DNA from: Symbiodinium natans
Lineage: Eukaryota > Sar > Dinophyceae > Suessiales > Symbiodiniaceae
Assembly: GCA_905221605.1 (NCBI GenBank)
Contig: CAJNDS010002666.1
Location: 231,501-295,500, forward strand
Direction: 5' to 3'
Length of the DNA stretch: 64,000 nucleotides
Shown piece after piece: positions 54,670 through 64,000 of the stretch. The first letter of the stretch is position 1. Each line of letters begins with the position of its first letter. The position numbers were made by a program, and so were the translations under genes. Under the pieces are notes generated by a model. It was not told the origin of the DNA. It made no database searches and saw only the letters and a program-made list of their open reading frames with translations.

Positions 54670-57076
54670 ATGGCCCTGCGACGCTTCAACGCCGGTGGAA
54701 AGAAGCAGAAGGCATTTGGAGCTGGGAGACGGGAAGAGTGGGGAGTGAAGCACGTCCTCCCGCATGCACAGACATGAATGGATGAGCAAGCCATTTCTTC
54801 AGCCTGTAGGAAGCCTGCTTCTTTCTGCCTTGGTTTCCAGGAGCTCACCGAGGAGCAGAAGCAGGAGACCAGTTATACGGCTGACGTGTGATAAAAGCAG
54901 CCGCAGCGCAACACTGCATCTGCCCCAAAGCAGTTCCGCCTCCCCCAAGACTTAGCTCCACTCCCCCCCCCCCAAAAAAAAAAAACTCACCGACAAGGTC
55001 CATGTTTTGAGGGGTGTGTGCTTTCCCAGGCCCACCCCAGAGATCAAAACACTTCGGCATTTGATGCAAGCTCCCGACACCGCAGGAGATCAAAGAGGCC
55101 TTCGACCTCTTCGACACAGATGGCTCAGGCGAGCGACAGAGTTGCCCTGATTCCCTGGCTCCAGAGATCGCAATGATGAAACATCAAACCTTCAGCTGCC
55201 ATCATAGATAGAGTCTGCTACCAGCGCAATTCTCCTGTAAGAAGTCTTCGCTCGCAGCGGCCTCGCACAAATGCTCGAGGCAAGACCAAGTACCCGACCC
55301 CAAATCAAATACCTGCAAAGTACAGAGCAAGCTCGCCGAACTCCATTGCCCGACCGCAGGGAAGCCCACGGGAAAGACTCCAACCAAACATCCTGGAGCA
55401 CCCAACCCCAGAGAATCTCACAGGGAGTCCAATCGAGTAGCCCAGAGAAACCCGCAAAGATTCTCGCCGAGTATCCCTGGAGTGTTCACCCCAGAGAATT
55501 CTGCGGAGAGTCCCGCGACAGAAATGTGCGGCGGAGTATCCGCAACGACCTGTCCGAAAGCGGCAGGATGGCTCCCACGTCGGGTAGCAGTAGGGTGGGA
55601 GAAGACCCCGAAGTTTGTGATCTTTGTGGCTTTGTTCTCTTCATTGTGCTGGTGTGGGTCCTTGGCCGTTGCCGCCGTGTCGGCGGAAGGCGAGATCGAC
55701 TCCAAGGAGCTGAAGGTGGCCATGCGCGCCCTGGGCTTCGAGCCCAAGAAGGCCTTCGGGAGAGGGAGAGGTTGGGGAGGTTGGGGAGGTTGGGGAGGTT
55801 GGGGAGGTTGGGGAGGTTGGGGAGGGGGGTTTGAGGATTTTGTATGAGAGTCGAAAATCTTAAGGGGTGAGGTGTCAGAGGAAGGTTTTCGAGGCAAGGT
55901 TCGACTTGCGGAGTGCCAGGAAGAGATTCAGAAGATGATCTCAGACGTTGATGACGACGGCAGTGGCACCATCGGGTACGAAGAGCTCCTTGGCCCTTAT
56001 AGAGAATTTCCCTGCTAAAAACAGCCTGCTTGGGTTTTAGGATGTTTTAGGCCAGGCTATATAGATGTTTATAAGGGGTAGGCCTTTTGGGTTGAGCAGG
56101 GTGAGTAGATGCCGAGGTTCCTGAAGATGATGACCCACAAGATCCTGAACCGAGATCCGCTCCTCGTCTGCGTTGCGAGCGAGGTTCTATAGGGGTTTCA
56201 GGGTGATTTGAGGTTCAGGAGTTGGAGTATAAGTTTGAGGGTTCGGGGGCAGCGCGCCCACGGCTCGACTTGAATTCCCATTGCACTACGCTCAAAACCA
56301 GATCAAAGATCAAAACCAGATCAAAACCAGATCAACACCTGAAGCCCGGCAGGAAGGACGAGATCCTCAAGGCCTTCCGGCTCTTCGACGACGACGAGAC
56401 CGGCAAGATCTCCTTCAAGAACCTGAAGCGCGTGGCCAAGGACGGTTTAGGGTTTTGGAGGTTGAGGGTCTGAGCTCAGAAGCAGAAGACATGCATCGAG
56501 CGCTGCTGGGTTGGGGCCTGAACCCTACAGACTATAGACTCTATAGACGCTACAAGTTCTGAGATGTTCTCAGGGTTGGGATGGCTGACATATTCCTGGC
56601 GGCCCAGATTTGGGCAGGGTGCATGGGTTGGCGACTGCCGAGAAGAGGGAGTTCTGTGTGCCATTTGCGATCCCTTGTTCGCGTACTCCAAGTATAGGGG
56701 GCCGCATCCTGACAATGAGGTTAGGTCGAGCCTTGATGTCACGTCGACACCAAGAGACCTCCCCTGGCAGGAGCTTGGCGAACGAATGACCGACGAGGCC
56801 AATGCCCTTGGCTTTTGAGAAGGGACTTCAGGGGATCCCTTAAGGGGCTCAAGGGTTGGGTGGGTGTGTGTGTGTAGTTCGGCTGAGTCTGCTTTGTCCA
56901 GGAGCTGCAGGAGATGATTGACGAGGCCGATCGCGATGGCGACGGCGAGGCGCGTTTGGTCTGTGGAGTCTCCTGGGAGACTTGTCGGAGCCCTAAACAC
57001 AACCGGAGAGAGCTGAGCTGAGCAGGTCAATGAGGAGGAGTTCCTGCGCATCATGAAGAAGACAAACTTGTTCTGA
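54670..57076 (+). CDS. CETN: Centrin, copy 1 (complete, ten exons)
   Basis: Centrin is a four-EF-hand calcium-binding protein of basal bodies and centrosomes. Exons: 54670-54711, 54841-54864, 55086-55128, 55690-55751, 55920-55984, 56117-56158, 56353-56440, 56771-56797, 56902-56949, 57026-57076. They total 492 nt, exactly 163 codons plus TGA, with all phases agreeing. Reading: [14 protein letters not shown] basic N-terminus; [10 protein letters not shown]1 loop [24 protein letters not shown]2 loop [14 protein letters not shown]3 loop [12 protein letters not shown] (Asn at position 12, as in animal centrin 2); EF4 loop DRDGDGEVNEEE; C-terminal [11 protein letters not shown], the usual centrin end. 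Length matches the family (about 165-172). The start is the only ATG giving the basic leader. None of the nine introns begins with GT: seven begin GC and two GA, and every acceptor is AG|G. Confidence 0.96.
55769..55828. repeat. GGTTGGGGAG tandem repeat in centrin copy 1 intron 4
   Basis: About six 10-bp units directly following the splice donor and a GGGAGAGGGAGAG stretch. The same repeat is at the same place in copy 2 (58846-58920). Confidence 0.92.
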
Positions 57077-58179
57077 GCGTTGAGCCACCGACAGTCGTGG
57101 CAGCAGTTTGACGTTCACAACGGCTTTGCGGCTGAAGCAAACTGCACTGAGTATTGACGTGAACCATGCATGCGCAGTGGCGCACGTACTCTGCTGCATG
57201 GCTAGGTAGTAACTACCTAAGTTTCTATCCCATGTCAGCTGCAGGGTGAGAGTCAGCCCTCTCAGCACGCTTGGGCTTGATTCGCTTCAAGCTGTTGTTT
57301 CACGCTTGCTGCCATGTGCTGCAATCCGGCTCGGCTTTTGCATGTCAATGCTAGTGTGCGGCTGCGAAGTGTGGCTGGATGCAGCCGGCACTGTAGCAGA
57401 AAAGGCCTCGATATCACGATATCCATGTGGCTTCGCATGCTCCGGTCCCCAAGCTAGTGCCACAGTTATATCGTCAGCTTCGAATTCAAGCCTGGCTCAG
57501 CGCCCCTAAGACATCTGCCGATCACAGGAGCGCGTTTGCCCAAGTGTATGCTACGTGCATCTTGCGCGACCTTTGCAACGCATGGAGAATGTGGACTGCG
57601 AGCAAAAAGTTTGGAAGGCCTTGGTGCCCCCCCTGCAGGCAATGCAAATAAAACCCAAGCACTCCTCTGAGGTGTTCCCAGCCAAGGCCCCAGCTGCCAA
57701 ACCCCAATCCGTAGGAGATCCTAGGAGCACACTCCGAACACCAACGGCAGTCACGGCTGGCCCCAGACTGTGACAGAATAAGCAAAGCAATCCCAAAACC
57801 CTGAAACTTATCCCGCTTATGTGTGGACAGTACCTTTGCGTGTTTGAATGCCTTCTTTTTCCTAGCCGGGACCGCAATCACGTGAGGGATCAATCACCAT
57901 TTGCACGAGTTTCCTTCTCAACCCATGTGCAATCAGGCGCCCTTCGCATAGCACTTACTGCTCGCTACAGTAACGGCCTTCGTCAGCCCCAGATGAACCC
58001 TTGGCCCAGAACCCCGCCCAGAACCTTCGAAAAGACCCGGTGCCGTAACATGTTCTGGAATGATCGCAGTCCCATAAACCCCTACCCCTTAACCAGATGA
58101 ACGTGAACCAGGGCTGTGTGGCGGAGGACTCTTGGCTCGTGCCGACGACTCCCTCGGTCCTCCTTTGTCACTCTACGCC
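57077..58179. other. Spacer between the two centrin genes
   Basis: 1.1 kb without a recognised exon. It must contain the 3' end of copy 1 and the promoter or trans-splice acceptor of copy 2, unless both are transcribed together. No TATA-like or other defined element can be supported. Confidence 0.5.
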
Positions 58180-60210
58180 ATGGCCCTGCGTCGATTCAAC
58201 GCCGGCGGCAAGAAGCAGAAGGAGCCAAAGGGAGTGTTGAAATCGATTCTCACGTAAGCACGGCATTCCAAAGCGAACCCTTTTGAAAATCCGCAGTCCA
58301 TCCTGAAACTAAACTGTGGACTCGCGCCACCAGCCTGAGCCCGTGGCATGACATTTGGGCTTCACTCATGCTTCACTTGTGCGAGCCAGGAGCTGACGGA
58401 GGAGCAGAAGCAGGACAGCTCGAAACACAGCCTAACAGCCCTAAGCCGAAGAACATCTAGCTTGGGGCTCCGCTGAGTTGAGACTTAAAGGATATGCCGC
58501 TCCCAGACTTTTCGGGGGGCCCTCATTTGTGGGACTCCGGGGAGCGCAGTTCAGAAGTATGTTAGGCTCCCAAGCTCCCTCGAGGAAATCAAAGAGGCTT
58601 TCGACTTGTTCGACACGGACGGCTCAGGCATGGTGCAGACCCCCACGCTGGAGCTTTCAAGCTACCAGCCCTTTCTACCCTAAACCCTCCCGGCCCCGCC
58701 ACCAACAACCCAAAAGAAACACACTAAATTGCTTGGCGCGACCGTTGCCGCCGTGTCGGCGGAAGGCGAGATCGACTCCAAGGAGCTGAAGGTGGCCATG
58801 CGCGCCCTGGGCTTCGAGCCCAAGAAGGCCTTCGGGAGAGGGAGAGGTTGGGGAGGTTGGGGAGGTTGGGGAGGTTGGGGAGGTTGGGGAGGTTGGGGAG
58901 GTTGGGGAGGTTGGGGAGGGGGTAGGAAGGTTTGAGGATTTTGTATGAGAGTCAAGAAGGCCTTCGGGGGGGCAGCGGGAACGAATTTCATCCCAAGGTT
59001 CGAGATCCTCGTGTCAACTCTATCTCAAGTTACAGTTCTCACAACCCCAAAGCTCTAAAGCCTGAATTGAGACGTGCCAATGCTCCACAACCACCTTGGT
59101 TCATCCTTCAGGATTGAGCATGTTGAGCCTTGAGGATTGAGGGCTTGGCCGGCTTGGCCGGCTTGGCTTAGGAACCGTAAAGGCCCTAAGATCCTAAAGC
59201 CAGGAAGAAATCCAGAAGATGATTTCTGATGTGGATGACGATGGAAGCGGCACCATTGGCTACGAAGAGCAGCTTGAGCTGAGCTGAAGCCGGGAAAACT
59301 ACCAACAAGGGGTTGAGTGTTGCGATGAGGGGCATGGAGGTTTGGGATTGGGTTTGAGTCCTCAGCCGTGTGATTCCCAGCTGGGCCCCCAAGCGTGGCA
59401 GCTCTACCGCTTTATCCTATGCCCTTCGATACAGTGTAAAGCATCCCTGGCCAAGTCCCTAAAGACCGAAAGCCCGAACCACCATCGCCTTCTGGGCACC
59501 CCTTCTCTTTGCTGATAGATTTGTCTTCGTAGGGGCGCGAAGGATCGCTTGACACCAACCTGCAACTTCGTTCTTGTTGGTGGGGCTGTTCGGGTTGTTC
59601 TGGATTTTGGAGATTAGTGTCGGGAGGATATCAGGGCCTTTTTGGGGTGAGCTGATGCTGAGGTTCCTGAAGATGATGACCCACAAGATCCTGAACCGCG
59701 ATCCGCCGCTTGACTGACGGGGGCTTAACCGTGTGGGAGCTGGAGAGGGCGAAGCCCTGGAGCACTCCAGGAGGGATACCCTTGAGAAGCTCTTAGCTAA
59801 CCCTGAACCTCAAGCCCAGCAGGAAGGACGAGATCCTCAAGGCCTTCCGGCTCTTCGACGACGACGAGACCGGCAAGATCTCCTTCAAGAACCTGAAGCG
59901 CGTGGCCAAGGACGTTAGGGTTTAGGGGGTTCGGGCGTTCGCTCGCCCGTTGATTTCATGTTCTTTCAGAGGAAGGCTACCATCCAGCTGGAGTACCTCC
60001 GGAGCCCAAAGCAAGCCTAAATCCCTCTTGAGGAGCTCGGCGAGCGCATGACGGATGAGGCATCGTGGGCGCATGCTGGGCATGTGGGGGCAAAATCTCC
60101 CGAACCCCAACGCAAACCGAAAGCCCTTCTTTAAACCCCTACAGCCTTCAAAACCTCTTCAAAGCCAGAAGCCCTAATTCCCTAAGCCCCTCAATGCTCC
60201 CTCGAAGCTC

Positions 60211-60241
<31 letters not shown>

Positions 60242-60706
60242 AAAACCAAGAAAGAAAAGTGCTTTCATGATCTTTCATGTGCTTTCCACAGGAGCTCCAA
60301 GAGATGATCGACGAGGCCGACCGCGATGGCGACGGCGAGGCCCCGGAAAGTGCGAAGGGGCTCTGGAGGGTTTTCTGTCCGTTAAGGGGGCTTTTTGTGT
60401 TAAGATCGTTGCTCGCATGGATTTGTCGGCTCATGTACCTCCTCTTGTCTTTGTGTTCTGCGTAGTGGTGGGGTTAGTCAGGTTAGCAGCGTAGGGCCGG
60501 GTCTAGGGTTGAAGTCCTCTCGCGAGAGCATTGCCTGAGCTGGCCGGTGGAGCGGGTATGGTCATGGTGTTTGTCGGGGAGTGCTTGGGAAAGCTGGACG
60601 CCTTCAACCCCTAAACCTTGGGCTGGGAAAGAGGGCCTCAGTCCGGTGACGCGAGGTCAATGAGGAGGAGTTCCTGCGCATCATGAAGAAGACGAACTTG
60701 TTCTGA
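58180..60706 (+). CDS. CETN: Centrin, copy 2 (complete, ten exons)
   Basis: Tandem duplicate of copy 1. Exons: 58180-58221, 58390-58413, 58585-58627, 58766-58827, 59204-59268, 59663-59704, 59823-59910, 60033-60059, 60292-60339, 60656-60706. Each exon has the same length and phase as in copy 1, and the sum is again 492 nt. The predicted protein appears identical or nearly so, with nucleotide differences mainly at third positions (for example CGT CGA for CGA CGC near the start). Introns are mostly unrelated in sequence and length, except the start of intron 4, which shares the GGGAGAGGGAGAG stretch and the GGTTGGGGAG array. Donors are GA, GA, GC, GC, GC, GC, GA, GC, GC. All acceptors are AG|G. 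Likely function as copy 1. Confidence 0.96.
58846..58920. repeat. GGTTGGGGAG tandem repeat in centrin copy 2 intron 4
   Basis: About seven to eight units, at least one more than in copy 1, at the matching position. Confidence 0.92.
60211..60241. repeat. Poly-C run of about 30 nt
   Basis: An uninterrupted C tract in intron 8 of centrin copy 2. Shorter C/G runs recur at 7663, 19768, 28420, 31540, 54965 and 61360. Confidence 0.9.
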
Positions 60707-61586
60707 GCCATTTGGCCCTGGCGGCAGTCGAGTGTTCACAACAGCTTGCAGCTGGAGCACTTGGGGGGTTGACACGAAGTGAGCGTAGTGAGTATCATTA
60801 TGCATGGATGATCTGCCAGCTGCCTGAGAGTGGGCTCAGCAAGAGCCCACATGCTGGAGTCTTGGCTGTTGTTTCCGACTTGTGCCCGCCTCATGGGACT
60901 GCCACTGTGTGCCTGCTGACGTCCCCGTTTGTGGTCAGATGCAGCTACAGAAGCAGAGACTCCCATGCCCTATTTGTGCATGCTCTAAGTCACCGTCTGG
61001 CTCCCGGCTCACCTACCAGTGCCCTGTCTTATCCCAAGCATGTCCAGGGTCGTGCCCAAGTGCCGGGAGTCCAGCTGCCCAATGTATGCTAGGACTGCAC
61101 CTGCGCGCAGGAAAACAGGCACGAGGCTTGCGTTGACAACGCCCAAACCTGTCCATGAAGCTCGGAAAATCCTCGACTCCAGGATAGATAAAGCATATAG
61201 TTGGTACATTGCAATCAGAACTCACTCCTAAAACCCAACGCCCACCTGAACCTTTCTCAGCGCATCTAGGCCCATCTCAAACCATCTAAGCCCTAAGCCC
61301 TCAATTGTCACGAGACGGGGATGGCTGAGCGAATCATGGCACACAACGTGCCCCCTTTCCCCCCCCCCCCCCGCCCCCCTTCCCCCCCGACAGTGCAGGG
61401 CGACCATGCCGGAGGCCCTGCGTGTGGTGCTGCCGCACTCCCCGAGCATGACTAGAAAGAAAGGCCTTGCGCATAAGGTACCAAGCCGAGGCGTGTGCGT
61501 GACACGTGTATCGATCCAGGGCACGCAGTGGCTCGAGACGCGAACACCCGCCCCACCGCAGGCTCCCTGAACATCGCAGCCGAGCC
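60707..61586. other. Spacer between centrin copy 2 and the SLC4-like gene
   Basis: No recognised exon. A C-rich tract lies at 61357-61387. The likely trans-splice or leader acceptor for the next gene is CCGCAG|G near 61556-61563, shortly before its ATG. Confidence 0.45.
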
Positions 61587-62360
61587 ATGTCCGAAGCCGA
61601 GGCAGTGATCCGCAACCAGTCCGGCTATATCAACCACACGGCCAAGAAGGACTACGGGCCCTTGGAGTTTACTGGGAAAATTGCTGGAGGCCTGAGGCTG
61701 GACTTGCGTAGGCGGCTGCCGCTCTACGCGAGCGACTGGACGGATGCGTTCAAGCCGGAGAACTTCCAAAAGTCTTTGTCGTCCATTCTCTACCTCTTTA
61801 TCGCAGCCTTGGCGCCCGCCATCACCTTCGGAAGCCGCTTCTTGGACGGCACCAACGGCCAGTTTGGAGTGCTGGAAATGATTATGTCGACAGCTGTCTC
61901 TGGCGTGATCTTCTCCACCTTCGCAGGGCAGCCCTTGTCCATCCTCGGAGCGACCGGTCCATTCCTGGCGTACACCCTTGTGGTGTATGACATGGCGGTG
62001 GGTGCCGATGTGGAGTTCATGCCCTTCTACTTCTGGGTTTGCATGTGGTGTTCGCTCTTCACCATTTTGGTCGCGGTCTTCGACCTCTGTGCTCTCATGA
62101 AGCATGTGACCATGTTCTCGGAGGACCTTACAAGTCTGGAGAACATGAAGCAGATTGAAGCAGTAGTTTTCCTAAGGCTAACTTCTCCAACTCCGACACT
62201 CATGTCCCCGCTTTAGGAATCCAACCCCTGGCCCAAAACCCCTTGCGCTTCGTGGCACCCTGTCGTTCTACAGTTGCGTAAGTGGCACCCTTCGCAGGAT
62301 ATCTTCGCTGGGCTGATTTCTTTGATCTTTATCATCGACGGAGTGAGGCCCGCAGCTTAT
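61587..62360 (+). CDS. SLC4-type bicarbonate/anion transporter, 5' part
   Basis: Transports bicarbonate, chloride or borate across a membrane; in a dinoflagellate it may supply inorganic carbon for photosynthesis (inference). Exon 1 is 61587-62123: ATG, a short soluble leader, then GGLRLDLRRRLPLYASDW and a first transmembrane helix LSSILYLFIAALAPAITFG. The family motif region follows (STAVSGVIFSTFAGQPLSIL, then GATGPFLAYTLVVYD) with further hydrophobic helices near 62020-62090. Exon 2 starts at 62298 and reads DIFAGLISLIFIIDGV, which joins after MFSE as in SLC4 proteins. The intron is 62124-62297 with a GA donor and CGCAG|G acceptor. There is no large N-terminal cytosolic domain as in animal AE1; the layout is closer to plant BOR-type members. 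Exon 2 probably ends near a GTGAGG at 62342. The remaining exons were not found before the window ends. Confidence 0.82.
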
Positions 62361-62471
62361 GTGCCGTATGTGTTGTGTGCGGTCGTGTGTGCGTGTATTT
62401 GTGTCTCTCTTCGCCTCTCTGCTTGTTTCTGTGTGCCTCTCTTCGTGGTGCGGCTCTGTGTGTCTCTGTGC

Positions 62472-62861
<390 letters not shown>

Positions 62862-63224
62862 TTTAAGGGGCTGCGCCCATGGGCGGGCAGCGCAGGCAGA
62901 AGCGCGGGGCGAGCAGTTTCTAAGCATTTTCAGGCCCTAAACTCCCTTCAAATCTCTAAGCGTTTGAGGCTCCTAGAGACTCCCTTAAAGTTTCTAAGCG
63001 CTTTATAAGGCCCCTAAACTCCCTTTTTCCTAGCCCCGGGCTTAGACACGTCGCTTATGCCCGCCCTTTGAGGGGCATCATGCTCCTGATACTACTACTA
63101 GGCTAGCGCGCCCCAGGGCGCCTGGTGGGTTTGCTGTGGTAAAACCGCCGGACATAGGTGTTTTGCGTCATTTCCAGTAGAGGCCGAAAAATCACCAAAA
63201 AAAAACTACTCGCGGGCACGCAAA

Positions 63225-63645
63225 ATGAAGGTTTCAGGGTTTGGAAGGGATGTGCTGGGATCTGGGTTGCTTAACTGCCCGCTTTGGGGGGGGGTGGGGT
63301 TGCTGAAGCTTAAGGCTGCAGGTATCTCGGGGCATTAACTGTTTGCTTCTAGGGCTGGGGGGGGGGGTGGGTTGAAGCTTAAGGCTACAGGGATCTGGGG
63401 CCTTAACTGTTTGCTTCTAGAGCTGGGGGGGGTGGGGGGGGTTGAAGCTTAAGGCTACAGGGATCTAAGGCCTTAACTGTTTGCTTCTAGGGCTGGGGGG
63501 GGGGGGTTGAAGCTTAAGGCTACAGGGATCTGGGGCCTTAACTGTTTGCTTCTGAGAGGCTGGGGGGGGGGGGGGGGGGGGTTGAAGCTTGAAGGCTGCA
63601 GGGATCTGGGTGCCTTAACTGCTTGCTTTCTGGGGGGCTGGGGGG
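63225..63645. repeat. ~70-bp tandem minisatellite, six copies
   Basis: The unit is GTTGAAGCTTAAGGCTACAG, then GGATCTGGGGCCTTAACTG, then TTTGCTTCTAGGGCTGGGGG with a variable G run. Copies start near 63229, 63298, 63372, 63440, 63507 and 63581. The G run varies in length between copies. Outer copies are the most diverged. Confidence 0.9.
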
Positions 63646-63670
63646 TTTTAGACGGGGGCTTCGGGGGCTC

Positions 63671-63770
63671 AAACCCTAAACCCTAAACCCGACACCGTAA
63701 ACCCTAAACCCTAAACCCTAAGGCCTAGACTCAAAACCCTAAACCCTAAACCCTCAACCCTAAACCCCTA
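63671..63770. repeat. Interstitial CCCTAAA (telomere-type) repeats
   Basis: About ten CCCTAAA units, some degenerate, in two clusters split by unique sequence. More units occur at 63958-64000. CCCTAAA/TTTAGGG is the Arabidopsis-type telomere repeat also reported for dinoflagellates. Confidence 0.9.
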
Positions 63771-64000
63771 AGCTATTACCAGCACGAAACTCCCTTCCCC
63801 CTTGAACGTTTAGTCACTCAGCATCAATGTCCTACCATGAATGCCCATGTGGCGTGAGTATTCCGGGTAGCGTTTGGAATACCTGGAGATACCAGTTCTC
63901 CTTTCAAGTTCCGACCTTGCACCCCGCATTGCCGTGGCTAGTCGGGTGGCAAAAAAAACCCCTAAGCCTAAGCCCTTCACCCTAAACCCTGAAGCCCATC

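Overview
The window looks like nuclear DNA of a dinoflagellate (Symbiodiniaceae-like). The evidence is: small exons in long, GC-rich, repeat-filled introns; splice donors that are often GC or GA rather than GT; acceptors that almost always read AG|G; tandem copies of genes; every recognisable gene on the + strand; and scattered TTTAGGG-type telomere-like repeats. There is no sign of bacterial operons, and most long open frames are translated microsatellites. Exon calls below were made by eye from protein family patterns, splice dinucleotides and reading phase. No alignment or search was run.

Layout. 1-3274: the 3' end of one FtsH-like gene, then a nearly complete plastid-type FtsH protease gene in five exons. 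About 6.7-29.3 kb: a head-to-tail array of at least four pentameric ligand-gated ion channel (pLGIC, Cys-loop-receptor superfamily) genes plus a possible fifth. Each is split into many small exons carrying the first beta strands, the FPFD-type loop, pre-M1, M1, M2, M3 and M4. The third gene contains an intron of nearly 5 kb made largely of microsatellites in two opposite orientations. About 32.8-43.1 kb: scattered helical exons, one of which matches the TOG/CLASP HEAT-repeat pattern. About 48.0 kb: a lone Myb-like exon. 50.5-52.5 kb: the last exons of an unidentified gene ending at 52493. 54670-57076 and 58180-60706: two tandem centrin genes, each with ten exons that join into the same 163-residue protein plan. 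61587 onward: the first exons of an SLC4-type bicarbonate/anion transporter, with the rest lying beyond a 370-bp GT tract and the window edge.

The genes do not form one pathway: a thylakoid protease, ion channels, a putative microtubule-associated protein, centrins of the basal body/centrosome and a bicarbonate transporter. What they share is genome organisation: one coding strand, local tandem duplication and non-canonical splicing. The most notable items are the pLGIC array, the complete absence of GT donors in 18 centrin introns, and the very large opposed microsatellite arrays inside a receptor intron.
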